Source: Weeksellaceae bacterium (lineage in GTDB: Bacteria; Bacteroidota; Bacteroidia; Flavobacteriales; Weeksellaceae). Taken from it: a stretch of 8,039 nucleotides of DNA. Both the position numbers and the translations under genes were made by a program. The stretch is taken from the NCBI GenBank assembly GCA_022701475.1, contig JAKOOI010000227.1, forward strand, positions 1 to 8,039. Direction: 5' to 3'. This document shows positions 1 to 5,485 of this stretch, piece after piece; position 1 is the first letter of the stretch, and every line of letters starts with the position of its first letter. The notes under the pieces are model-generated. The model did no database searches. It saw only the letters and a list, made by a program, of their open reading frames with translations, and was not told where the DNA came from.

Positions 1-195
1 CTCGATGCCCTGTCCGACGTTATCACAGGGCATCTTGAAATGCCGCTTCACCTTGAATTCGTAAACATGACCGTGGATCAGCTCGAAATTTTTGAAGATC
101 TGCTTACCACCCTGGAAGATGCGGAAGGTGAAACGGAAGATTTTTCATTTAGCTATTTCCTGGAACAGTATGAGGATGACGAAGATGAAGAATAA
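1..195 (+). CDS. Barstar-family ribonuclease inhibitor, C-terminal part (5' end outside window)
   Basis: The window opens inside this gene in frame 1; 64 codons remain before the TAA at 193-195. The first ten residues, LDALSDVITG, align with barstar LDALWDCLTG. Known barnase-contacting residues of barstar are present: D2 corresponds to D35, D6 to D39 and T9 to T42, while barstar W38 is Ser here. The next stretch (EMPLHLEF) fits the barstar strand EYPLVLEW. The protein ends in a very acidic tail (EDDEDEE). Barstar proteins are small cytoplasmic proteins that bind and block barnase-type ribonucleases. Some family members sit next to a secreted RNase gene, but that side of the locus is outside the window. 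The family call comes from recalled sequence, not a search, and the N-terminal half is unseen. Confidence 0.75.
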   Translation, partial: LDALSDVITGHLEMPLHLEFVNMTVDQLEIFEDLLTTLEDAEGETEDFSFSYFLEQYEDDEDEE

Positions 196-209
196 TATCT
201 TTACCTCTG

Positions 210-236
210 AAACCGTAGCATATGCTGCGGTTTTTC
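210..236 (+). terminator. Intrinsic terminator of the barstar gene
   Basis: A hairpin with arms at 210-219 and 224-233 (AACCGTAGC pairing with GCTGCGGTT, one G-T wobble) and loop ATAT is followed by TTTTTCCTTT. It starts 15 bases after the barstar stop codon, the usual place for a Rho-independent terminator. Confidence 0.75.
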
Positions 237-379
237 CTTTGGAACTTAAAGGTATGCATTGAATAACACCTGCCGTTACCATAATGATAATGGACAGGAT
301 ATGAGATAAAAGCGGCTAACAACCCATCAGTTGTACCAATACGGCCCCTGTAGGGCATCCATGTGGTATTAATTAATTT

Positions 380-403
380 TTAACAACCCTCTTTAATTGT
401 TAA
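380..403. promoter_or_regulatory. Candidate operator: TTAACAA-N10-TTGTTAA dyad
   Basis: Perfect 7-bp inverted arms lie at 380-386 and 397-403, centred about 41 bp before the ATG of the Crp/Fnr-type gene. Crp/Fnr dimers bind dyads of similar length (about 22 bp), so autoregulation is a reasonable guess. The TTG at 397-399 could also serve as a -33 element, but only a poor -7 box (TACCTG, 420-425) follows 20 bases later. If that box were used, transcription would start almost at the ATG. The region is AT-rich, which raises the chance of a coincidental dyad. Confidence 0.35.
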
Positions 404-432
404 TTTTATCTCAACTTAATACCTGTTAAATT

Positions 433-1029
433 ATGATCATTTGTGAAAACCTCCTGTTTTCTCATGGCGCTGAGCTGCACAATTATAATTCCGGGGACTA
501 TATCTTTGCAGAAGACAGTACGCCGAAGTACTATTTACAGATAAAATCCGGAACCGTAAAATTAAGCAGCTTTCTGGAAGATGGCAAGGAGTTTATCCAT
601 GGAATGCCTTTCGACGGTCATTGTTTAGCAGAAACGTATCTTTTTCATGACCAAAAATATGCGGTAAATGCGATAGCTCTTACGGACTGTGAGATTATAA
701 AACTGGACAAGAACAAGCTGATGGAGATGCTGAAGGAACAGCCCGAACTTTTTTTTAAAATGTACTCTTATACCGCAGACCGCATGCACTACCGGTACAT
801 TATAGCTGCGCCGTTCTCTTTTAAAGATCCGCTTACCAAGCTTCACCTGATCATGAATCATGTGAAAAGCCATTTCGGGTCTCAGGAGAAATTCTCTTAT
901 CATATTCCGTATACGCGGCAACAGCTGGCCTCGCTCACCGGAATGCGCATAGAAACCGTTATCCGGGCCATTAAAAAGATGGAGAAACAGAATATGCTGA
1001 AGATTGACGGTACAAAAATATTTATTTAA
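433..1029 (+). CDS. Crp/Fnr-family transcriptional regulator
   Basis: This 198-residue protein has the two-domain layout of Crp/Fnr regulators and is near the usual length (about 190-230). Residues about 9-95 form the cyclic-nucleotide-binding-like beta barrel (GDYIFAEDSTPKYYLQIKSG, then GHCLAETYLF). A long dimerisation helix follows at about 94-125. The C-terminal winged helix starts near residue 160, with TRQQLASLTGMRIETVIRAI as the helix-turn-helix. The phosphate-binding Arg-Ser/Thr pair of true cAMP receptors is not visible, and there is no N-terminal cysteine cluster for an Fnr-type iron-sulfur centre. The ligand is therefore unknown. The ATG at 433 is the only sensible start, since the next Met is residue 58. 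No enzyme gene is adjacent, so its targets cannot be read from context. The dyad at 380-403 suggests autoregulation. Confidence 0.88.
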   Translation: MIICENLLFSHGAELHNYNSGDYIFAEDSTPKYYLQIKSGTVKLSSFLEDGKEFIHGMPFDGHCLAETYLFHDQKYAVNAIALTDCEIIKLDKNKLMEMLKEQPELFFKMYSYTADRMHYRYIIAAPFSFKDPLTKLHLIMNHVKSHFGSQEKFSYHIPYTRQQLASLTGMRIETVIRAIKKMEKQNMLKIDGTKIFI

Positions 1030-1129
1030 AACATGTAAACCGGGACCGGGAAACATCAGAATGCTGTTGTATAGGCTAACGGCCTGTTCCCGGCTATCCG
1101 TTTTTGTCTTCAGATGCTGTTTTATCCAT

Positions 1130-1166
1130 AAAAATTCCCTGTCAAACGGATTGTCAGGGAATTTTC
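1130..1166. terminator. Bidirectional terminator between convergent genes
   Basis: AAAATTCCCTG (1131-1141) and CAGGGAATTTT (1155-1165) form a perfect 11-bp stem with a 13-nt loop. On the minus strand the stem runs into TTTTT, 20 bases past the pafA stop, so it fits pafA best. On the plus strand the 3' arm ends in TTTT, about 100 bases past the Crp/Fnr-type gene, so it can serve both. Confidence 0.75.
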
Positions 1167-1184
1167 CGGCTTTTCCGCCAGTTT

Positions 1185-2831
1185 TTATTTTGAGGTTACC
1201 TCACTGATCGGATTCCCGATATTTCCGCTGGGAAACTGTATTTTCAGGAGTGATGAAACCGTTGGGGCAATATCGGTCATAAAGTAAGGCTTATCGCTTT
1301 CCCCATGTTTTATTCCCCATCCCATAAATATCAGCGGAATATGGGCGTCGTACGAATTCCATACACTGTGGGTAGTCCCTGTCTTTGCATAAGGCGGAAG
1401 CATGGAATCGTGGGAAATCAGCTGTATATCACCGCTTCTCTGCCTGTTGATCCCGTTGATGATTCTCTGTTTGATCGGTTCCGGGATTGTTGCTTCCTGT
1501 ACTTTGGTTACGGAAACGGCATACAGGTCATCCGGATCGTTTTCAATTTCATGAACCGTGAAATCCTTTACGGTTTCCAGGTCCAGTGTATTGTCTTTCA
1601 ATACTTTTCTGTCAAAATAAATCTGGTAATTGTCAATCGCATTGATCAGTCCGTCCACTCCGAATTTCTCTTTCAGCTTCAGGTTCATGTTCTTTTCCAT
1701 TCCGTCCCCGAAAAACCCGGAAGTAATTTTATGCTCCTTTAAAAAGCCTATGGAATGGGCACCACCGTGATCGGCAGAGAGGAATACGGTATATTTGCCT
1801 TTTCCTACTTTGGTATCCAGGTAGTTAAAAAATTTAGCTAAATCCTGATCAAGCCTAAGGTAGACATCTTCCACCTCAATGGAGTTCGGACCGAATTTAT
1901 GCCCGGCGTAATCGGTGGAAGCCAGGTTGATGGCCAGCATGTCCACGATATCGTCACTTCCCATTTTTTCTCCTTCAACAGCAGCTTCTGCCAGTTGTAA
2001 GGTAAGGGTATTTCCGAAAGGCGTGTAACGGATATTGTCTTTTCTGCTCTGATAATCCGCTGCCAGGTTGGTATACGGGAAAGTAGGGGTTTTTGCGCTT
2101 CCCAGCAATCCCTCCCAGGCAGAATTGTCCGGAGAACTTTCCGTATACTGTTCAATCGGCAGAAGCGTATTCCATCCGTTGGCCACCAGCTGGTCCGGGA
2201 GGTTCCGTGCATTAAAGGTTTTGATCCACTGCGGAAGGTCGTTCATATACCAGGTGCTGGTAATGAAGTTCCCGGTGGAATCATCAAACCAGAAAGCTCC
2301 GTTCGGGGTGTGGCCTGCCGGCAGGATGGATGCCCGGTCTTTCAGGGAAATCCCGACTACCTTTCCCTGGAAATTAGTAGCCAGCCTCAGTTCGTCGGTA
2401 ACGGTGGTGGACCACAGGTTCTTCGGAGAGTGGCTTCCCACCTTTGCATTGGTGGTGCCTACAGGCTGTACGCTTTCATCAGTGGTACAGTAAACATTTT
2501 TTCCGGTTTCCTTATCGGTCCAGTCATTCCCTGCAATCCCATGGATGGCCGGAACAGATCCTGTATAGATACACGTATGACCCAAGGCCGTAACGGTGGG
2601 AACGTAAGGGATGTGTACATTATTTAATGAATAGCCGGTATTCAGCAGTCTTTTGAAACCGTCGTTCCCGTATTTGTTGTAATACCGGTACAGGTAGTCC
2701 CACCTCATCTGGTCCACTACAAGCCCTACCACCAGCTTCGGTCTTTCCAACATGGTATTCTTATTCTTCTGCGCATTGATGGTAACAACGGATAAAAATG
2801 CAGCCGCCACTACCGGAATTTTCCTAAACAT
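1185..2831 (-). CDS. pafA: PafA-type alkaline phosphatase (phosphate-insensitive phosphomonoesterase)
   Basis: A secreted enzyme that releases phosphate from organic phosphomonoesters. The 548-residue product matches Elizabethkingia PafA (546 residues) almost end to end with a +2 offset. All active-site residues are present: nucleophile T81, N102, K164 and R166, plus the two-zinc ligands D40, D307, H311, D354, H355 and H488. The K/R pair in LKDR marks PafA-like monoesterases within the alkaline phosphatase superfamily. The N-terminus (MFRKIP, hydrophobic core, TINA before Gln21) is a Sec signal peptide, so the enzyme should act in the periplasm or outside. I start at the ATG at 2831. A TTG start at 2855 would add eight residues but lies inside the putative -7 box at 2853-2860. 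In relatives, PafA is reported to be active regardless of phosphate supply. No Pho regulator or transporter is adjacent. Identification is very secure. Confidence 0.96.
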   Translation of the reverse strand: MFRKIPVVAAAFLSVVTINAQKNKNTMLERPKLVVGLVVDQMRWDYLYRYYNKYGNDGFKRLLNTGYSLNNVHIPYVPTVTALGHTCIYTGSVPAIHGIAGNDWTDKETGKNVYCTTDESVQPVGTTNAKVGSHSPKNLWSTTVTDELRLATNFQGKVVGISLKDRASILPAGHTPNGAFWFDDSTGNFITSTWYMNDLPQWIKTFNARNLPDQLVANGWNTLLPIEQYTESSPDNSAWEGLLGSAKTPTFPYTNLAADYQSRKDNIRYTPFGNTLTLQLAEAAVEGEKMGSDDIVDMLAINLASTDYAGHKFGPNSIEVEDVYLRLDQDLAKFFNYLDTKVGKGKYTVFLSADHGGAHSIGFLKEHKITSGFFGDGMEKNMNLKLKEKFGVDGLINAIDNYQIYFDRKVLKDNTLDLETVKDFTVHEIENDPDDLYAVSVTKVQEATIPEPIKQRIINGINRQRSGDIQLISHDSMLPPYAKTGTTHSVWNSYDAHIPLIFMGWGIKHGESDKPYFMTDIAPTVSSLLKIQFPSGNIGNPISEVTSK

Positions 2832-2852
2832 CCTGTAAAATTTTATTGGGAA

Positions 2853-2860
2853 CAAATTTA
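2853..2860 (-). promoter_or_regulatory. Candidate -7 box of the pafA promoter
   Basis: On the minus strand the sequence is TAAATTTG, an exact match to the Bacteroidota -7 consensus TAnnTTTG, 21 bases before the pafA ATG. No TTG -33 element is seen at the usual distance. A start point near 2848 would give a leader of about 17 nt. Confidence 0.5.
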
Positions 2861-3024
2861 CGGGTTTTAAAATTTTTGATGTGTGAAATTTTAATTAATT
2901 TTCGCTAAGTCTTTCTGAGCCAAAGTCAACTGCCCAACCTCTGAAATTCCAGCTTTTTGAAACCGGTCTGCCTGAAACCTGCAGGGCAATGCGATTCAAT
3001 GGTAAAAATTTAACCGGATTTCAC

Positions 3025-3032
3025 TACATTTG
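3025..3032 (+). promoter_or_regulatory. Candidate -7 box of the membrane protein/GNAT operon
   Basis: TACATTTG matches TAnnTTTG exactly and lies 23 bases before the ATG at 3056. No good -33 TTG is visible. The rest of the 2861-3024 gap is AT-rich near pafA and shows nothing else I can support. Confidence 0.5.
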
Positions 3033-3055
3033 AAAAGATCAGAAAATTACCGTCA

Positions 3056-3382
3056 ATGAAACTTATCAGACCTTTCCTTTTGTCCGTTTCCATCCTGCTG
3101 TTCGGATGGCTTTTCATGAGCAATATCAATCTCATCAATGTGGCAACTACCCTGAACGAAGCGGAAATCAGCTCTGAAGTGGCCCGGGTAAATGCTTTTA
3201 CCGATATCAGCCAGCTCAGGGAATTTACCACCGAAAAGATCAGTTACATGGAAGTGATCCGGAAAAGGTTTTCCGATAATGCCCTGTTGCGGGTAGCGGT
3301 TATCCCGGTATTGGTATTCATACAGATCATTCTCTATTCCATCAGAAGGAATTATCCCGATTCCCGTATTTCAGGTTATTAG
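3056..3382 (+). CDS. Small two-pass membrane protein of unknown function
   Basis: I do not recognise a family. The 108-residue product starts with a short basic stretch (MKLIRP) and a hydrophobic segment at about 5-22 (IRPFLLSVSILLFGWLF). A polar, partly helical loop follows at about 23-77, rich in Glu, Asn and Ser. A second hydrophobic segment lies at about 78-96 (LLRVAVIPVLVFIQIILYSI), then a basic tail (RRNYPDSRISGY). The positive charges predict both ends in the cytoplasm and the loop outside the inner membrane. The first segment could instead be a signal peptide, but no clear cleavage site is seen. Only two bases separate its stop from the GNAT start, so the two are almost certainly co-transcribed and probably translationally coupled. 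Codon choice resembles the neighbours, which supports a real gene. Confidence 0.75.
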   Translation: MKLIRPFLLSVSILLFGWLFMSNINLINVATTLNEAEISSEVARVNAFTDISQLREFTTEKISYMEVIRKRFSDNALLRVAVIPVLVFIQIILYSIRRNYPDSRISGY

Positions 3383-3384
3383 CC

Positions 3385-3924
3385 ATGGACATCAGGAAAC
3401 TTGAAAAAATAACCGGTAACCCGGCTTTATACTGGGGCTCTACCGGCTACCGCACCGATACCGTCTTTGCCGTTTCGGTGATTGAAACTGCTGCTGCTTT
3501 TGAGTTCAGCCTGCGGGAGAAACATCAGCCTTATACCCGGGAACAGACAATGGATGATGAAGAGATTTCCAGGCTTAATGAGCTTATGAAATACGGGCAT
3601 TCTTTCGGCGCTTTCCATGAAGAAGAGCTGATCGGATGGGCAGTCTGCCGGAAACGGGAACGGAATGCGGGTCTCGTGATAGAACACCTGCTGATCAGCG
3701 AACCTTTCAGACGGCAGAACATCGGGAAGCTCCTGATCAGAGCGGTCAGCCGGGAAGCCCGGGCCCTCAGCTGCAGGCTGGTAGAAGTGGAAACACAGAA
3801 TACCAATTATCCGGCCATCTCGTTTTTCCGGAAATGCGGCTTCCGGTTCACGGGAATCAATACGGAACGTTATGCCGGCTCTGCCGAAACTGCCCTGCTG
3901 ATGAGTTTCGATGTGATGATTTAG
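3385..3924 (+). CDS. GNAT-family N-acetyltransferase, streptothricin-acetyltransferase-like
   Basis: This 179-residue protein carries the acetyl-CoA-binding core of GNAT enzymes, which move acetyl from acetyl-CoA to an amine. Strand beta-4 (LVIEHLLIS, about 97-105) leads into the pyrophosphate loop FRRQNIGKLL (108-117). In that loop Asn112 replaces the first glycine of the R/Q-x-x-G-x-G/A consensus. Motif B is VETQNTNYPAISFFRKCGF (135-153), whose ETQN-N-A-F-CGF pattern resembles streptothricin acetyltransferases. The C-terminal ERYAGSAETALLMSFDV also fits that group. The substrate is unproven: it could be an antibiotic, a metabolite amine or a protein. It is the second gene of an operon with the membrane protein just upstream (2-base gap). 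The GNAT fold is secure; the subgroup is tentative. Confidence 0.88.
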   Translation: MDIRKLEKITGNPALYWGSTGYRTDTVFAVSVIETAAAFEFSLREKHQPYTREQTMDDEEISRLNELMKYGHSFGAFHEEELIGWAVCRKRERNAGLVIEHLLISEPFRRQNIGKLLIRAVSREARALSCRLVEVETQNTNYPAISFFRKCGFRFTGINTERYAGSAETALLMSFDVMI

Positions 3925-4016
3925 ATCTGAATACCTGCAATAAGGTGCCCAAGCTGCTCATACACATTCTAAACAACATTAAAATCTCATATAAACGACA
4001 AGACTGTATTTTTTAA

Positions 4017-4088
4017 AAGATCCGGGAAGAATTTTGCGTTGAATTCTGATTCTTCATCTGTCACTGACTTAAAAGTGAAGCGGATCTT
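4017..4088 (-). terminator. Predicted three-way-junction hairpin, possible terminator of the HxlR gene
   Basis: AAGATCCG (4017-4024) pairs perfectly with CGGATCTT (4081-4088). Inside are GAAGAAT/ATTCTTC (4026-4032 with 4049-4055) and TCACT/AGTGA (4061-4065 with 4074-4078). Read on the minus strand, the closing helix is followed by only two more T residues and then an A-run, so it is a weak terminator at best. It begins 50 bases after the HxlR stop codon. The surrounding 3925-4137 gap between the convergent GNAT and HxlR genes shows nothing else I can support. Confidence 0.4.
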
Positions 4089-4137
4089 ACATGGTTTTAT
4101 CCAAGCGGTAAAGGTCCTGCCAATACATATCCGCAGC

Positions 4138-4506
4138 TTATTCCACAAATTCGCCCTGTTCTTCCACAATCCGGTTTCCCCAGCTGGTAATGGCTTCCAG
4201 GAGCGGAATACAGGTCCTGCCGAAGTCCGTAAGTGAGTATACGACTTTAACGGGCGGTTTGTTACCGAAAACCTGCCGGGAAACCAACCCGTCTTTTTCC
4301 AGCTGCCTGAGCTGCAGGCTCAGCGTCATTTCCGTAACAGAAAAAAGCTCTTTTCTCAGTTCGCTGTACCGTTTTCCGCCACTTTTAAGGTGATAAAGGA
4401 GTACGGCTTTCCACTTCCCTCCTACCAGATCCATGGCCAGGCTTACGGAGCAGGGATATTTCTTATCCCCCATTTTCACATGGCTGCCAATGCATTCTTT
4501 TTTCAT
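4138..4506 (-). CDS. HxlR/YodB-family winged-helix regulator
   Basis: A 122-residue single-domain DNA-binding protein of the HxlR (DUF24) family, at the usual length. The hallmark PCSVSLAMDLVGGKWKAVLL is at 18-37. The recognition-helix region is SVTEMTLSLQLRQLEKDGLV (56-75), the wing is RQVFGNKPPVKVVYSLTDFG (77-96), and the C-terminal helix helps form the dimer. Cys19, just before the domain core, is the position used for thiol sensing in YodB-type members; Cys5 and Cys99 are the other cysteines. These regulators typically repress a neighbouring oxidoreductase until quinones or other electrophiles modify the cysteine. That fits the divergent NAD(P)H oxidoreductase gene. The start at ATG 4506 has GGTGGG upstream as a possible ribosome site. 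Sensing chemistry is inferred from the family. Confidence 0.92.
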   Translation of the reverse strand: MKKECIGSHVKMGDKKYPCSVSLAMDLVGGKWKAVLLYHLKSGGKRYSELRKELFSVTEMTLSLQLRQLEKDGLVSRQVFGNKPPVKVVYSLTDFGRTCIPLLEAITSWGNRIVEEQGEFVE

Positions 4507-4517
4507 TTTTTTCCCAC

Positions 4518-4533
4518 CTATCTGTTTTGATAG
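4518..4533. promoter_or_regulatory. Candidate HxlR operator: CTATC-N6-GATAG
   Basis: A perfect 5-6-5 dyad lies at the predicted start point of the HxlR transcript and just before the -33 TTG of the plus-strand oxidoreductase promoter. A dimer bound here could act on both genes. The dyad is short, so chance is possible. Confidence 0.35.
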
Positions 4534-4536
4534 CTA

Positions 4537-4567
4537 TTGCAAATCTATGATACTCAGGATAATTTTG
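4537..4567 (+). promoter_or_regulatory. Promoter of the NAD(P)H oxidoreductase gene
   Basis: TTG (4537-4539), 20 bases, then TAATTTTG (4560-4567) match both elements of the Bacteroidota promoter (TTG, about 20 bp, TAnnTTTG). The start point should be near 4572, giving a leader of about 38 nt to the ATG at 4610. It overlaps the opposing HxlR promoter. Confidence 0.65.
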
Positions 4568-4570
4568 CAA
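4540..4570 (-). promoter_or_regulatory. Promoter of the HxlR gene
   Basis: On the minus strand TTG (4568-4570), 20 bases, then TAGATTTG (4540-4547) give a full match to both promoter elements. The predicted start near 4535 leaves a leader of about 29 nt. It occupies the same DNA as the plus-strand promoter. Together they form a perfect TTGCAAA-N20-TTTGCAA dyad at 4537-4570. Confidence 0.65.
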
Positions 4571-4609
4571 CTCTCATTTTTATAATATCAATTTAAAACT
4601 GCAAAAACA

Positions 4610-5167
4610 ATGGCACTTATTATCCTCGGACATCCGGACATCGAACAATCGCTCGCTAATAAAACCATCATCGAAGAACTTGAGAAAAGCGGCCTCCCGC
4701 TGGAAATCCGGAACCTGGCAAAGCTGTATCCCGATTACCGCATCGATACCAAAGCGGAACAGGAAGCCCTGCTCCGGCATGATTCGGTCATATTCCAGTA
4801 TCCGCTGTACTGGTACAATATGCCGGCCATCCTCAAGCATTGGTTTGATGTGGTTTTTGCATACCAGTTTGCTTACGGCTCGCAGGGCAACAAGCTGGAG
4901 GGAAAGCATTTTATCCCGAGCTTTACGGTAGGTGCTCCCGAAACGGAGTATCAGCCTCTGGGAGAACACCATTTCCGGGTTCATGAGTTCTGCAGAAACC
5001 TTGAACAGACCGCTTATTATGCCCGGATGAAATATGCAGAACCGCTGTACTTCCACGGTACCTCTGTGAATGCCGGCTACACTGTAGAAGATATCCGGGA
5101 AAAGGCGAAAGCTCAGGCTATGAAATTAATAAAATGCTTTACGGCACATGAACCTAAACCCCAATAA
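4610..5167 (+). CDS. Flavodoxin-fold NAD(P)H oxidoreductase (KefF/MdaB/YwrO-like)
   Basis: The 185-residue protein belongs to the flavodoxin_2 quinone-reductase family, cytoplasmic flavoproteins that pass two electrons from NAD(P)H to quinones and similar acceptors. Visible marks are the flavin phosphate loop LGHPDIEQSLANK (6-18), the short LYPDYRID segment (39-46), the hallmark PLYWYNMPAILKHWFDVV (65-82), FAYG (87-90), the flavin loop VGAPETEYQPLGEH (107-120) and the late FHG (148-150). Length fits the family (about 175-200). It is transcribed divergently from an HxlR regulator through overlapping promoters. That is the typical pairing for YodB-type control of quinone reductases or azoreductases, and implies induction by quinones or electrophiles. 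No KefB/KefC potassium-efflux gene is adjacent, so a stand-alone detoxifying role is more likely than a KefF accessory role. Natural substrate unknown. Confidence 0.92.
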   Translation: MALIILGHPDIEQSLANKTIIEELEKSGLPLEIRNLAKLYPDYRIDTKAEQEALLRHDSVIFQYPLYWYNMPAILKHWFDVVFAYQFAYGSQGNKLEGKHFIPSFTVGAPETEYQPLGEHHFRVHEFCRNLEQTAYYARMKYAEPLYFHGTSVNAGYTVEDIREKAKAQAMKLIKCFTAHEPKPQ

Positions 5168-5189
5168 TGTGCATTATAAAATAAATTTG
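5164..5189 (+). promoter_or_regulatory. Promoter with an operator-like dyad, upstream of the candidate RNA
   Basis: TAAATTTG (5182-5189) is an exact -7 box. No TTG lies at the -33 position; instead the dyad ATAATG-TG-CATTAT (5164-5177) overlaps the oxidoreductase stop codon and the -33 region. A regulator bound to the dyad could either replace the missing -33 contact or block polymerase. The expected start point is about 5193-5195. Confidence 0.5.
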
Positions 5190-5193
5190 CATG

Positions 5194-5391
5194 CCCTTTA
5201 TCATCAAGTTAAAAATCATTCTTATGGAAACCTGAAAAAATCAGCACGTAAGGAGCGGTTGCTCATCAAGGGCGAGACGGCCGGTGCGTGGAACCTGAGC
5301 GCCTGTACGAACCCTGGGAAGAGGGATGCGGATGTGTTTACATCTGACAGTCGGCAGATCATTTTAGGGAGCGGTATTTCCGTTCTTTTTT
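5194..5391 (+). ncRNA. Candidate structured RNA or leader, about 200 nt, family not recognised
   Basis: Between a -7 box at 5182-5189 and a terminator at 5367-5391 lies a stretch with many small helices. GCCCTT (5193-5198) pairs with AAGGGC (5268-5273) and encloses CTTA/TAAG (5221-5224 with 5249-5252), CTGA/TCAG (5232-5235 with 5241-5244) and GAGC/GCTC (5253-5256 with 5261-5264, loop GGTT). Further on are GGTGC/GCGCC (5283-5287 with 5299-5303) and CCCT/AGGG (5312-5315 with 5322-5325). GATGT/ACATC (5331-5335 with 5340-5344) and ATCTG/CAGAT (5342-5346 with 5355-5359) share bases and exclude each other. The GGTT loop could pair with AACC at 5292-5295. It contains a four-codon reading frame, ATG-GAA-ACC-TGA (5224-5235). 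It could be a free small RNA or an attenuating leader of the NmrA-type gene. An open frame crosses the region (5148-5420), but it overlaps the oxidoreductase end and resembles no protein I know. Confidence 0.45.
5367..5391 (+). terminator. Intrinsic terminator of the candidate RNA
   Basis: GAGCGG (5369-5374) pairs with CCGTTC (5380-5385, one G-T) across the loop TATTT, directly followed by six T residues (5386-5391). Two further G-T pairs could extend the base of the stem. It lies 95 bases before the NmrA-type ATG, so it ends transcripts before that gene. Confidence 0.65.
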
Positions 5392-5407
5392 CTGATTACC
5401 AGTTTCC

Positions 5408-5435
5408 GGCTACACAATAGAGAGATCGGGCTACA
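5408..5435 (+). promoter_or_regulatory. Candidate AraC-type operator: GGCTACA direct repeat, 21-bp period
   Basis: GGCTACA occurs at 5408-5414 and again at 5429-5435, exactly 21 bp apart, so both copies face the same side of the helix. AraC-family activators bind direct repeats with this period, often with the second copy touching the -35 region. Twenty bases downstream is GAACTTTG (5456-5463), one mismatch from TAnnTTTG, before the NmrA-type ATG. A weak promoter with an adjacent repeat is what an activator-dependent promoter looks like. An AraC-family gene lies one gene downstream. Confidence 0.45.
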
Positions 5436-5485
5436 TGTGCCGCCTGGGGAATGCTGAACTTTGTGACTGTAAAAAATCAATTAAA

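Noticed and set aside
319..356. Two small hairpins (ACAAC/GTTGT at 319-334 and GCCC/GGGC at 344-356) upstream of the Crp/Fnr-type gene.
   Set aside because: Stems are only 4-5 bp, with no T-run and no promoter before them. I see no support for an RNA gene in 237-379.
1041..1092. CCGGGAAACA and TGTTCCCGG after the Crp/Fnr-type gene, with TTTTT further on, as a possible terminator.
   Set aside because: The stem needs a bulge and a loop of more than 30 bases, and the T-run is not adjacent. The hairpin at 1130-1166 is far better.
3987..4236. Short open frames on both strands in the gap between the convergent GNAT and HxlR genes.
   Set aside because: Both run into the HxlR coding end in another frame, have no promoter or ribosome site, and show no protein-like composition.
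5196..5304. Partial resemblance to a SAM-I riboswitch (TTATCATCAAG start, GGAAACCT, CAGCAC, GGTGC).
   Set aside because: The kink-turn and core segments (AGGGA, GACCC, AGCAACC) and the closing 3' strand are missing, and the neighbouring genes have no link to methionine.
5148..5420. A 90-codon open frame across the region I call an RNA. Its middle part has GC-rich third positions, which is coding-like.
   Set aside because: It overlaps the end of the oxidoreductase gene, contains the promoter and the terminator, and shows no family resemblance. Kept only as the alternative to the RNA call.
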